Both the position numbers and the translations under genes were made by a program. DNA of 64,000 bases from Bacteroidota bacterium (GTDB lineage: Bacteria; Bacteroidota; Bacteroidia; Chitinophagales; Chitinophagaceae). Positions 45,723 through 54,555 of the stretch are shown here, one piece after another. The notes under the pieces are model-generated. The model did not search any database, had not been told where the DNA came from, and saw only the letters and a program-made list of their open reading frames with translations. How positions within the stretch are numbered: position 1 is the stretch's first letter; each line of letters starts with the position of its first letter. Location: the NCBI GenBank assembly GCA_029573235.1, contig JAKQGX010000007.1, positions 26,198-90,197 on the forward strand, written 5' to 3'.

Positions 45723-45741
45723 GACTACCTAATAAAAAAAA

Positions 45742-46146
45742 ATGGCAAAAGCACAAGGTAAAGCCTCAAAAACGGCTACCAAAAAAAGAATCGTAAAAGT
45801 AGAGCCACATGGCGATGCACACATCAGCGCTACTTTTAACAACATCATCATCTCATTAACCAACAAAAGCGGACAAGTAATTTCTTGGTCTTCAGCCGGT
45901 AAAATGGGCTTCCGTGGTTCTAAGAAAAATACACCATATGCTGCACAAACCGCAGCTGCAGACTGCGCTAAGGTAGCTATGGATGCAGGTTTGAAAAAAG
46001 TAGATGTGTACGTAAAAGGACCAGGTTCTGGACGTGAAGGTGCTATTCGCTCGCTCTCTCAATCCGGTATCGAAGTAGTGTCTATCAAAGACGTAACACC
46101 GCTTCCACACAACGGTTGTCGTCCTCCTAAGAAAAGAAGAGTTTAA
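45742..46146 (+). CDS. rpsK: 30S ribosomal protein S11
   Basis: The 134-residue protein contains the S11 core [28 protein letters not shown] (two adjoining parts), [26 protein letters not shown] and the C-terminal [15 protein letters not shown]. It forms part of the 30S platform. The hairpins upstream mean it may need readthrough or a promoter of its own; no exact TAnnTTTG is seen in the gap. Confidence 0.98.
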   Translation: MAKAQGKASKTATKKRIVKVEPHGDAHISATFNNIIISLTNKSGQVISWSSAGKMGFRGSKKNTPYAAQTAAADCAKVAMDAGLKKVDVYVKGPGSGREGAIRSLSQSGIEVVSIKDVTPLPHNGCRPPKKRRV

Positions 46147-46248
46147 TAACATTATTGCAAACACTAAACATAGCCTCTCGCTTTCCGGTTTTGCGATTTT
46201 GATGAAAGGGAAAGGCTAACGAAAAATAAAATCGCATAAATACAAAAC

Positions 46249-46854
46249 ATGGCACGTTATACAGGACCAAAAAACAGAATCTGCCGCATCTTTGGTGAAC
46301 CCATCTTAGGCTCCGGCAAAAACTTAGCAAAAAACAGCAACCCTCCCGGTATGCATGGCGCTACACGTAAGCGCAAGTCTCAATCTGAATACGCTATTCA
46401 GTTGAAAGAAAAACAAAAAGCAAAATATACTTACGGTGTGTTGGAAAAGCAATTCCGCAACATCTATGTAGAAGCAGCTCGTTTGAAAGGTGCTACCGGC
46501 GAAAACTTGATAAAATTGTTGGAAGCGCGTTTAGACAATACCGTTTATCGTATGGGCATTGCGCCTACTCGCCCCGCTGCTCGCCAATTAGTTTCGCACA
46601 AACACATCATGGTTAACGGAAGCATCGTAAACATTCCTTCTTATACTTTAAAACCAGGTGATGTAATTGAACTAAAACCCAAATCAAAAGCCAGTGACAG
46701 CATTAAAGCTATTGTTGGTACAAAAAATCCAAAAATCAATTGGGTTGAGTTCAACGAAAAAGAATACAAAGGAACCTACATCGCTAACCCAGAGCGCGAA
46801 AATGTTCCCGAAAATATCAAGGAACAACTTATCGTAGAATTGTACTCGAAATAA
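46249..46854 (+). CDS. rpsD: 30S ribosomal protein S4
   Basis: The 201-residue protein MARYTGPKNRICRIFGEPILG has the S4 N-terminal region without a complete zinc site, the S4 RNA-binding domain (LEARLDNTVYRMGIAPTRPAARQLVSHKHIMVNG in parts), and ends EQLIVELYSK. It is a primary 16S rRNA binder and in many bacteria the autoregulator of this operon. A terminator follows at once; rpoA and rplQ, which normally come next, are absent. Confidence 0.98.
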   Translation: MARYTGPKNRICRIFGEPILGSGKNLAKNSNPPGMHGATRKRKSQSEYAIQLKEKQKAKYTYGVLEKQFRNIYVEAARLKGATGENLIKLLEARLDNTVYRMGIAPTRPAARQLVSHKHIMVNGSIVNIPSYTLKPGDVIELKPKSKASDSIKAIVGTKNPKINWVEFNEKEYKGTYIANPERENVPENIKEQLIVELYSK

Positions 46855-46877
46855 TTTGTTTCCATATCTTTCAAAGT

Positions 46878-46911
46878 AAAGGCTGTCTATTATCGGACAG
46901 CTTTTCTTTTT
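46878..46911 (+). terminator. Intrinsic terminator after rpsD
   Basis: A stem GCTGTC/GACAGC (46882-46887 with 46896-46901), extended by a G-T and A-T pairs, followed by TTTTCTTTTT. Confidence 0.8.
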
Positions 46912-47070
46912 GCCCAATATTAGCGACAAGGATTTCGTCTTGATAAAAGCAGAGGGAATACAATAATCGTAGTTTCCTCTTCGTTAATAACACCATTAGT
47001 CTATTTATATATTTTCGAAACAATATTATTAACACATAACTTTACTAATCCTAAAAAACAAAGCCAACTT

Positions 47071-47919
47071 ATGTTGAAATCAGCCCTTACGTTTTTGGTA
47101 TTCTTTTCTTTTATATCAGCAGCAACAGCACAAGATGTTCTTTACAAGAAGAATGGCATCAATGAACAAGTAAAAATCATTGAGGTCACCAATAAAACAA
47201 TTAAGTACAAAAAATGGAGCAACCTAAATGGTCCTGATTATGTGCTACCAATGAGAGAAATACAACGAATTAAGTACGAAAATGGGTCTGAAGAAAGATG
47301 GGCAGATACGGAACCAAGCAATGGTACTACGAAGAAGAAATTTTCGGATCCCGGTAGTTCCGGAAAAAACATCATCGCAATTGCGCCGCTTTGGATGACC
47401 AACACTAGTGCCGTAGGTGTAGGTGTTAGCTATGAAAGATTATTGGGCAAAGATGCCTTTGTTTCTATCGTTTTTCCGGTTGCATACAATTTTCGTAACT
47501 ATTCCAATTACAGTTTTAATGGTGACAATAGAAGCTCTTCCATGCTTTGGTTTTACCCGGGTACAAAGGTTTATTTAGGTAGTCGTAATGACGGTAAAGT
47601 GCGCTACGGATTAGGTGTAGCTGTACCCATTGGTACGGGCTCTATATCGGAAGACCGTATGGTATTTGACCCCATTACACAAACCAATACCTATACTTCG
47701 CTTAAGAACGATATTTTCTTAATGGGAATAATGGTCAACAATTCATTAAACATACAAGCGACCGAAAAGTTGTACTTGGGACTTGAGTTTGGATTGGGAA
47801 TACCCTACTTCATCAATGTCAATAAAAACTACAACCCAACCAATACCTACCTTAGTATGCCATACGAAGACGGAAATCCTATCGTCAATTTCAACTTCCG
47901 ATTTGGGTATCGTTTCTAA
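47071..47919 (+). CDS. Hypothetical exported protein, probable outer-membrane beta-barrel
   Basis: The 282-residue product has a signal peptide (MLKSALTFLVFFSFISAATAQ). It is followed by a short domain, DVLYKKNGINEQVKIIEV...IKYKKWSN...YVLPMREIQRIKYENG, a pattern seen at the N-terminus of many Bacteroidota surface proteins. From about residue 105 alternating strands suggest a barrel (AVGVGVSYERLLG, VYLGSRNDGKVRYGLGVAVP, LYLGLEFGLGIPYF), ending in NFRFGYRF with the terminal Phe typical of outer-membrane proteins. A near-consensus -7 element (TAACTTTA, 47037-47044) and a strong terminator mark it as a single gene. Function is unknown. Confidence 0.78.
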   Translation: MLKSALTFLVFFSFISAATAQDVLYKKNGINEQVKIIEVTNKTIKYKKWSNLNGPDYVLPMREIQRIKYENGSEERWADTEPSNGTTKKKFSDPGSSGKNIIAIAPLWMTNTSAVGVGVSYERLLGKDAFVSIVFPVAYNFRNYSNYSFNGDNRSSSMLWFYPGTKVYLGSRNDGKVRYGLGVAVPIGTGSISEDRMVFDPITQTNTYTSLKNDIFLMGIMVNNSLNIQATEKLYLGLEFGLGIPYFINVNKNYNPTNTYLSMPYEDGNPIVNFNFRFGYRF

Positions 47920-47933
47920 GAAATTCCTACAGA

Positions 47934-47975
47934 ACGCCACCGACGATACGCTATACGTCGGTGGCGTATTCTTTT
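47934..47975 (+). terminator. Intrinsic terminator after the barrel-like protein gene
   Basis: A perfect 12-bp GC-rich stem (47934-47945 with 47956-47967), 10-base loop, then ATTCTTTT. Confidence 0.85.
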
Positions 47976-48039
47976 ACATTGTGATGTATGATTGCTAGAT
48001 GTGTGACGGATTAGCTCCTGTAGAAATGCTTCTATTCCG

Positions 48040-48047
48040 TACCTTTG
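48040..48047 (+). promoter_or_regulatory. -7 element (TACCTTTG) for mtaB
   Basis: An exact match ends 10 bases before the first mtaB ATG. Confidence 0.5.
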
Positions 48048-48057
48048 CCGCCGAAAT

Positions 48058-49332
48058 ATGATGTCCACAAAATCAGTAGCCTTTCATACACTGGGTTGCA
48101 AACTTAATTTTTCCGAAACCTCTACCATCAGTAGAACATTGGAAGCGGATGGCTATATCAAGAAAGAATTTGATGAACATGCCGATATCTATGTTATTAA
48201 CACCTGCTCTGTAACCGATAATGCCGATAAAGAATGTAGGCAGATTGTGCGCCGTATCCAACGCCGAGCACCGGAAAGTACCGTTGTGGTTATTGGCTGT
48301 TATGCCCAATTAAAGCCCAAAGAAATAGCCGAAATAGAAGGCGTGGACTTAGTGTTGGGTGCTACCGAAAAATTCAACTTGGCTAAGCATTTAAAAGAAT
48401 TTTCTAAAGGAGACAGCACGAAAATTTGCTCTTGTGATATCGACGATGTGGAGGGTTTTCACAGTTCTTTTTCGATGGGCGACCGTACCCGTACTTTCTT
48501 GAAAGTGCAAGACGGTTGCGATTATACATGTTCCTACTGTACCATTCCATTAGCCCGTGGGCATAGCCGCAGCGATAGCATCGAAGGAGTGCTTCAAAAT
48601 GTTAGAAACTTAGTGAAACAAGGAACAAAAGAAGTAGTGTTAACCGGTATCAATTTAGGCGACTTCGGAAAGGGTACCGATGGTGGCAAGAAAAGAGAAG
48701 AAGATTTTCTGGAATTAATAAGGGCATTAGACTCGGTGGAAGGTATAGAACGGTATCGCATCTCTTCTATTGAACCCAACTTGCTTTCCAATGATGTCAT
48801 TCGTTTTGTTGCAGCTTCAAAGAAGTTCATGCCTCACTTCCACATACCATTGCAAAGTGGTAGTAATAAAATATTAGGACTGATGCGCCGTCGTTATGTG
48901 AGAGAATTATACGCCGACCGTGTCACAGAAATTAAAAAATTGATGCCGCATTGTTGCATTGGAGTAGATGTTATTGTGGGCTTCCCTTCAGAAACAGATG
49001 ACGACTTTAATGAAACATACGATTTTTTAAACGCTATGGATGTATCCTATTTCCATGTGTTCACCTACTCGGAACGCGCACATACACAAGCGTTAGAGAT
49101 TAAGCCGGTTGTTCCAATTGCGATTCGTAATGAACGAAATAAGGTACTACGCCAATTGTCATTTCACAAAATGCAACACTTCACCATACTGCATCAAGGG
49201 CAACAAAGACCGGTATTATTTGAAAGCTCCAACAAGAACGGTATGATGGAAGGATATACCGACAACTACATTCGCATTGAAACACCTTATCGAGAAGAAT
49301 GGGTCAACCAAATTGTAGATTGGAGAGTATAA
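48058..49332 (+). CDS. mtaB: tRNA (N6-L-threonylcarbamoyladenosine(37)-C2)-methylthiotransferase
   Basis: It converts t6A37 to ms2t6A37 in tRNAs. The 424-residue radical-SAM enzyme has the N-terminal UPF0004 domain with FHTLGCKLNFSET (the CKLN signature separates MtaB from MiaB and RimO) and VINTCSVTDNADKECRQ, the radical-SAM cluster motif CDYTCSYC, LQSGSNKIL, and a C-terminal TRAM-like region. Two ATGs are in tandem at 48058 and 48061. nadC follows 59 bases downstream. Confidence 0.95.
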   Translation: MMSTKSVAFHTLGCKLNFSETSTISRTLEADGYIKKEFDEHADIYVINTCSVTDNADKECRQIVRRIQRRAPESTVVVIGCYAQLKPKEIAEIEGVDLVLGATEKFNLAKHLKEFSKGDSTKICSCDIDDVEGFHSSFSMGDRTRTFLKVQDGCDYTCSYCTIPLARGHSRSDSIEGVLQNVRNLVKQGTKEVVLTGINLGDFGKGTDGGKKREEDFLELIRALDSVEGIERYRISSIEPNLLSNDVIRFVAASKKFMPHFHIPLQSGSNKILGLMRRRYVRELYADRVTEIKKLMPHCCIGVDVIVGFPSETDDDFNETYDFLNAMDVSYFHVFTYSERAHTQALEIKPVVPIAIRNERNKVLRQLSFHKMQHFTILHQGQQRPVLFESSNKNGMMEGYTDNYIRIETPYREEWVNQIVDWRV

Positions 49333-49391
49333 TCATTTCTTGCCTACCCGAACATTTCGTATCCTTAACTGAATCCATCTATCTTGCGACC

Positions 49392-50231
49392 ATGACACAG
49401 ACCGAATTTATAGCTGCCGCATTGAAAGAAGATATTGGCAGTGGCGACTACTCTACCCTTGCCAGCATTGATGCTAAGGCGCAAGGAAAAGCCATTTTGA
49501 AAGTAAAAGAAGACGGGATATTAGCCGGTGTTTCTTTAGCACAAGCCATCTTTCATTACCTGGAGCCCGAAGCAAAATTCAATCTGTTTTTGAATGACGG
49601 CACACCGGTTAAGTATGGTGATATTGCCTTTGAAGTAACTGCAAAAGTGCATACGATCTTAATGGCAGAAAGACTCAGCCTAAATTGTATGCAACGCATG
49701 AGTGGCATTGCTACCCTCACGCATCAATTTGTAGAAAAGATAAAAAACTATCCTGCTAAAATATTAGATACCCGAAAGACAACACCACTCTTTAGGCAAT
49801 TCGAAAAAGAGGCAGTAGTATTGGGTGGAGGGCAAAACCATCGAATGGGTTTATATGATATGGTCATGCTGAAGGACAATCATATTGACTATTGTGGTGG
49901 TATCGAAAAAGCCATTACCCAAACGCAACAATACTTAAAAGAAAACCAACTGTCGCTAGCCATTGAAGTAGAAACCCGTACCCTTGAAGATGTACAAAGA
50001 GTACTGTCAGTAGGGAATGTACAACGAATCATGTTGGACAACTTCAAACCAGAGGATATAAAAACTGCCGTAGCGCTTATCAACAAACAATGCGAAACCG
50101 AAGCGTCTGGCGGTATCAACATAGATAATGTAGTGGCTTATGCCGAAACCGGTGTGGACTATATTTCGGTTGGTGCCATTATCCATCATGCTGTCAGCAT
50201 GGACCTCAGTTTGAAAGCACAGTTATTATGA
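49392..50231 (+). CDS. nadC: Nicotinate-nucleotide diphosphorylase (carboxylating), quinolinate phosphoribosyltransferase
   Basis: It makes nicotinate mononucleotide from quinolinate and PRPP in de novo NAD synthesis. The 279-residue enzyme has LKEDIGSGDYST, ERLSLNCMQRMSGIATLT, the conserved ILDTRKTTPLFRQFEK, GGGQNHRMGLYDMVMLKDNH, EVETRTLEDV, and IMLDNFKPEDI. The frame opens upstream at 49299 inside mtaB, but the ATG at 49392 matches the family start. It overlaps the next gene by four bases. No nadA or nadB is in the window. Confidence 0.97.
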   Translation: MTQTEFIAAALKEDIGSGDYSTLASIDAKAQGKAILKVKEDGILAGVSLAQAIFHYLEPEAKFNLFLNDGTPVKYGDIAFEVTAKVHTILMAERLSLNCMQRMSGIATLTHQFVEKIKNYPAKILDTRKTTPLFRQFEKEAVVLGGGQNHRMGLYDMVMLKDNHIDYCGGIEKAITQTQQYLKENQLSLAIEVETRTLEDVQRVLSVGNVQRIMLDNFKPEDIKTAVALINKQCETEASGGINIDNVVAYAETGVDYISVGAIIHHAVSMDLSLKAQLL

Positions 50232-51127
50232 GGAAGAAGCAGCTTGTGTTTATCATTAACCCTCATGCCGGGACTGATAGGAACAAAACGCTTTCGAAAG
50301 TCATACAGCAACAATTAGACACAACCCAATATGAGTATGAGCTGTGCTATACTCAATATGCCAAACACGGAATTGAGCTTGCAAAAGAAGCTGCAGAAAA
50401 GGGCGTGTACGGAGTAATAGCTGTTGGTGGCGATGGCTCACTCAATGATGTTATTGCAGGGCTGCGCCAATACCCGACGATTGTAGGCATTATCCCGATG
50501 GGCTCCGGTAATGGATTTGCACGTGCCCTTCATATTCCTTCGGATGTAAAGAAGGCAATTCATTTGATAAACCAAAACCATACTGTTGCAATAGATGTTG
50601 CCACTGCCAATGAACAAGTATTTGTTAGCAATGCCGGAGTAGGTTTTGATGCTTGTATTACAGATGCTTTTAAACACAGTAAAAAACGAGGATTCCTTTC
50701 CTATGTCCGCATCATCTTGCAGCAAATATTGCCTTTCCAAGAGAAAGAATATCTCCTTACCATCGACGGAAATACCATGCTTGTAAAAGCCTTTATGATT
50801 ACGGTTTCCAATGGTTCACACCTCGGTTACAACTTTGTAGTGGCACCTCATGCCGATTGTACGGATGGACAGCTACAGGTAATAGTCATAAAGAAATTCC
50901 CCAAGCCCATGGCCCTACTCTTAGCCCTTCGAATGATGACACAATCACTCCATAAGAGTCGCTATGTACAATGCTTTTCAGGTAAAGAGATAACGATATC
51001 AGCACCGGGACTAACCACCATGCAAACCGACGGCGATGCACACACAACTCATACCGACGAAGTGCATATTTGCTTATCAGGGAGACAAAAAGTTTGGGTA
51101 CCTAAGAGTATGCTTGCCGTAAAATAG
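50228..51127 (+). CDS. Diacylglycerol kinase family lipid kinase (DgkB/YegS type)
   Basis: The 299-residue protein has the DAGK catalytic domain motifs VFIINPHAGTDRNK, AVGGDGSLNDVIAGL and IPMGSGNGFARAL, followed by the beta-sandwich domain with NAGVGFDACIT. It phosphorylates a lipid hydroxyl such as that of diacylglycerol or a long-chain base, in the cytosol at the membrane. The start overlaps the nadC stop (ATGA), so the two are translationally coupled though functionally unrelated. The lipid substrate cannot be read from sequence. Confidence 0.92.
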   Translation: MRKKQLVFIINPHAGTDRNKTLSKVIQQQLDTTQYEYELCYTQYAKHGIELAKEAAEKGVYGVIAVGGDGSLNDVIAGLRQYPTIVGIIPMGSGNGFARALHIPSDVKKAIHLINQNHTVAIDVATANEQVFVSNAGVGFDACITDAFKHSKKRGFLSYVRIILQQILPFQEKEYLLTIDGNTMLVKAFMITVSNGSHLGYNFVVAPHADCTDGQLQVIVIKKFPKPMALLLALRMMTQSLHKSRYVQCFSGKEITISAPGLTTMQTDGDAHTTHTDEVHICLSGRQKVWVPKSMLAVK

Positions 51128-51217
51128 TTGTAGAGTACATAGCTTGATGAATGTGAAATTTATGTACCTTAGAGTCACTCATTATCAAACATATATCAAT
51201 CGAAATTTTACGTTAAC

Positions 51218-52936
51218 ATGAAACTACCTCCTATCAAACGTTTACTAGCGATGTTAGTATGCTATATAGTGGTTTCATATTCGTTAGTAAATGCACAGTC
51301 ATTGCCCACATGGGGCTGGGCAAATGGTATTACTGGATACTACAATGAAGAAGGGTTAGGCATTGATATCGATCGAAACAATAACTGTTACATCACCGGG
51401 TATTATGTAACAGCGGGTATTCAGATTGGAAACCTGGCTCCTACTCCACCCAGCACCAACTACGACTTCATTCTTGTAAAATATGACTCAATTGGAAATC
51501 CAATTTGGTACCGAACAGCCGAAGGAAATGCTTTTGAATTTGGCAATAAGATAAAAGTAGATAGCATGAATAATATACTTGTGTTGGGGCAATTCAATAG
51601 CTATCATCTCAAGTTTAGCAATTCTACTGTATATCTTTCCAATGCCGGCTACAACTATGATCTATTCCTAGCACAATATTCTCCCAATGGTGGACTTGCA
51701 TGGGTAAAACGATTTGGAGGGATCAAATCTGAATGGGGAAAAGGAATGACCATAGACCGGAAAGGGAATATCTATTTGATAGGACATTTTGATAGCCCCG
51801 ATTTTCCGGTGGAGAACTATACGCTTACCAACCAAGGGAAAGATGATATTTACTTGATAAAACTAAATAAATATGGCAACACACTATGGGTAAAGTCCAT
51901 CGGAGGTAGCCAAATGGAGCGTGGCTATGATGTAGTAACTGATAAAAACGACGATGTATATATCACCGGTAGCTTCGATAGCCCACAAATAATGGTAGAT
52001 ACCGCAGTGCTTACCAACTCGGGTATTACTAATTTTTTTGTAGCTCGATATGATGGAAATGGCAATTTGAAATGGGCAAAAAAGTTTGGGAATAACCAAA
52101 ACGATGAATGTATTTCCATAGCTGTAGATGATGACTTTAACATCTATATGACCGGTTGGTACCATAGCAATTACATTCTATTCGACAGCATACAGCTCAA
52201 TAAACAAGATGTGAACAGCGGATACATTGTCCAATTAGACAGCCTAGGAAAGGTAAATTGGGCTAAATCTATTTATGGAGACTCTACTACTTACGGCACT
52301 AATGTAACCGTAGATAAAAGAGGTCATATTTACCTCAGTGGATTTGCTTATGGTATTTCATATTTTATTGACACAACCCAACTACCCACACCCGGAGCGA
52401 ATCCTTTTTATCTCTATTTGTACTTAGCAAAAATGACCCCAAAAGGAGAAGTGGTTTGGGGACTTAAATTTGGAGGAGGATTATCGTATGACCCCGATAA
52501 GACTGACTATTGCTCAGACATGGTAGCCAATAATAAAGGGTCATTGTATGTAGTTGGGAACTTTGGAGGAGATGATAGTGCATGTTTTGGAAACAAAAAA
52601 ATTCAAGGTAATAACTATCTTACGAATAGCGATATTTTTGTGGCGCAACTGATCGATAACCCTACCTCAGCAATCGAATGGAAGCAAGCTAACGAAGTCT
52701 TGATAGCGCCAAACCCTACGTCATCACAGCTAAGAATAACAACCCAAACCATATTGCAAAACGCCACCATTACCTTATTCAATACTCAGGGGCAGGCAAT
52801 GAAAACAGTTGATAATATTTCCGGACACTCAACAACGATTTCAGCATCCGAACTACCCAACGGAATGTATTATCTTCAACTAATAGACAAAGACAAACTT
52901 CTTACAATACAAAAATTCATCGTAGAAAAACCATAG
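51218..52936 (+). CDS. Secreted beta-propeller (SBBP-type repeat) protein with T9SS sorting domain
   Basis: The 572-residue product has a signal peptide (about residues 1-27) and a series of repeats with the pattern G-x-(I/V)-Y-(I/L)-x-G-x-F, for example GNIYLIGHFDSPDF, DDVYITGSFDSPQI, FNIYMTGWYHSNYI and GHIYLSGFAYGISY. Linkers of the type LVKYDSIGNPIW and LIKLNKYGNTLWVKSIGG lie between, a hallmark of SBBP propellers. The C-terminal domain starts VLIAPNPTSSQLRI and ends TIQKFIVEKP, a T9SS type A signal. It is likely surface-exposed or released; the ligand is unknown. Confidence 0.87.
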   Translation: MKLPPIKRLLAMLVCYIVVSYSLVNAQSLPTWGWANGITGYYNEEGLGIDIDRNNNCYITGYYVTAGIQIGNLAPTPPSTNYDFILVKYDSIGNPIWYRTAEGNAFEFGNKIKVDSMNNILVLGQFNSYHLKFSNSTVYLSNAGYNYDLFLAQYSPNGGLAWVKRFGGIKSEWGKGMTIDRKGNIYLIGHFDSPDFPVENYTLTNQGKDDIYLIKLNKYGNTLWVKSIGGSQMERGYDVVTDKNDDVYITGSFDSPQIMVDTAVLTNSGITNFFVARYDGNGNLKWAKKFGNNQNDECISIAVDDDFNIYMTGWYHSNYILFDSIQLNKQDVNSGYIVQLDSLGKVNWAKSIYGDSTTYGTNVTVDKRGHIYLSGFAYGISYFIDTTQLPTPGANPFYLYLYLAKMTPKGEVVWGLKFGGGLSYDPDKTDYCSDMVANNKGSLYVVGNFGGDDSACFGNKKIQGNNYLTNSDIFVAQLIDNPTSAIEWKQANEVLIAPNPTSSQLRITTQTILQNATITLFNTQGQAMKTVDNISGHSTTISASELPNGMYYLQLIDKDKLLTIQKFIVEKP

Positions 52937-53001
52937 TCAAGTAGTATCTCTTGGATGTAAATAGGGAATCAGCATAGCTTTGTACAATGCACTTGAATGA
53001 T

Positions 53002-53009
53002 TATTTTTG
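53002..53009 (+). promoter_or_regulatory. -7 element (TATTTTTG) for pyrR-pyrB
   Basis: An exact match 22 bases before the TTG start of pyrR. The leader is too short for a PyrR attenuator upstream of pyrR. Confidence 0.5.
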
Positions 53010-53031
53010 AGGCATATAAATTTCACGTCTT

Positions 53032-53562
53032 TTGAAAACGCTGTTAGATTCTCAGCAATTAAACATTACGCTTCAGCGGCTAGCACATGAGCTTATTGAA
53101 AACCATTTGGACTTTTCTGACACGGTTATCATTGGCTTGCAACCTCGCGGGATATGGCTTTCCGACAAAATAGTTTCGCAGCTAAAGACGATAATACCAC
53201 ATGCTACCATCACATACGGCAAGCTAGATATTACCTTTTATAGAGATGATGTGCATCAGGAAGGAGCACTGTTGGTACCCGCACAAACAGATATTCCCTT
53301 CAGTGTAGAAAATAAAAAAGTGATATTGATAGATGATGTATTGCATACCGGACGCACTGTAAGAGCCGCTATGGATGCCTTGTTGGATTTTGGAAGACCC
53401 GGCAATGTAGAACTGCTGGTGTTGATAGACCGTCATTATAGTCGTGAGCTACCGATACAAGCAGATTATATAGGTATGGTGGTGGATACCATCATTTCAC
53501 AAAAAGTAAAAGTAAACTGGAAAGAGCAACATAAAAAAGATGAAGTATTGCTGATAGATTAA
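53032..53562 (+). CDS. pyrR: PyrR-type bifunctional pyr regulator/uracil phosphoribosyltransferase
   Basis: The 176-residue protein has the phosphoribosyltransferase fold with VIIGLQPRGIWLSDKI, the PRPP-binding motif VILIDDVLHTGRTVRAAMDAL, and RPGNVELLVLIDRHYSRELPIQADYIG typical of PyrR, including the LGKxxxTFYRDD-like GKLDITFYRDD. The start is a TTG (53032): an in-frame stop lies five codons upstream and no ATG occurs before residue 114. It precedes pyrB by 60 bases, which supports a pyrimidine role. RNA-binding attenuation is not shown here. Confidence 0.92.
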   Translation: MKTLLDSQQLNITLQRLAHELIENHLDFSDTVIIGLQPRGIWLSDKIVSQLKTIIPHATITYGKLDITFYRDDVHQEGALLVPAQTDIPFSVENKKVILIDDVLHTGRTVRAAMDALLDFGRPGNVELLVLIDRHYSRELPIQADYIGMVVDTIISQKVKVNWKEQHKKDEVLLID

Positions 53563-53622
53563 TGAGCAAAAGCTTTCATAAACCCCTTCGACCAAAACAT
53601 AACATACCAACGATAACAGCGC

Positions 53623-54555
53623 ATGTCACTTTCTGTAAAGCATTTGTTAGGAATTAAAGAACTCAACAAAACGGATATCGAAACCATATTTCGTACCGCT
53701 GATAATTTCAAACAAGTATTGCAGCGACCCATTAAGAAAGTACCGGCACTGCGCGATACTACTATTGCCAATATCTTTTTCGAAAACTCAACCCGCACAC
53801 GCATCTCTTTTGAATTGGCAGAAAAAAGACTGAGTGCCGACACCATCAATTTTGCAGCATCCGGCTCCTCCGTTTCAAAAGGGGAAACCCTCATCGACAC
53901 AGTCAAAAACATCTTGTCCATGAAAGTGGATATGGTGGTTATGCGTCATGCTGCCAGTGGTGCTCCCTGGTTTTTATCCAAGCACATTGATGCCAGCATT
54001 ATCAATGCCGGTGACGGTGTCAACGAGCACCCTACACAAGCCTTGCTGGATGCATTTTCTATGCGTGAGCGACTAGGAGATTTAAAAGGAAAACGAGTAG
54101 CCATCATTGGCGACATCATGCACTCAAGAGTAGCACTGAGTAATATTTTTTGCTTGAATAAATTAGGCGCAGAGGTGATGGTTGCAGGTCCACCCACCCT
54201 AATCCCCAAGCATATAGAATCCCTGGGCGTAAAGCAAACTTACGATATCAACAAAGCCTTGCAATGGTGTGATGTAGCCAATGTGCTGCGCATACAGTTG
54301 GAGCGACAAAACAAACCGCTATTCTCTACCCTGCGGGAATACGCCTTGTATTATGGCATCAACAAAACCATGTTGGATGCTATTCAAAAAGAGATTTTGG
54401 TGATGCACCCCGGCCCCATCAACAGAGGTGTAGAACTGAGCTCTGATGCGGCAGACAGCTCCCAATCCATCATATTGGACCAAGTTGAAAACGGAGTAGC
54501 CATTCGTATGGCTGTCATTTATTTGCTCTCCGGCAAAAGGGAAACAATGGAATAG
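53623..54555 (+). CDS. pyrB: Aspartate carbamoyltransferase, catalytic subunit
   Basis: It makes carbamoyl-aspartate from aspartate and carbamoyl phosphate in pyrimidine synthesis. The 310-residue protein has the carbamoyl-phosphate motif FFENSTRTRISFE, SGSSVSKGETLIDT, MRHAASGAP, NAGDGVNEHPTQALLD, and MHPGPINRGVEL. No pyrI regulatory subunit follows. Its stop codon directly abuts the stop of the convergent membrane glycosyltransferase gene, with no intergenic base and no terminator visible. Confidence 0.97.
   Translation: MSLSVKHLLGIKELNKTDIETIFRTADNFKQVLQRPIKKVPALRDTTIANIFFENSTRTRISFELAEKRLSADTINFAASGSSVSKGETLIDTVKNILSMKVDMVVMRHAASGAPWFLSKHIDASIINAGDGVNEHPTQALLDAFSMRERLGDLKGKRVAIIGDIMHSRVALSNIFCLNKLGAEVMVAGPPTLIPKHIESLGVKQTYDINKALQWCDVANVLRIQLERQNKPLFSTLREYALYYGINKTMLDAIQKEILVMHPGPINRGVELSSDAADSSQSIILDQVENGVAIRMAVIYLLSGKRETME

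Noticed and set aside
45673..45732. 19-codon leader peptide before rpsK
   Set aside because: Short frame in a hairpin region with no codon pattern to support translation; kept only as a remark.
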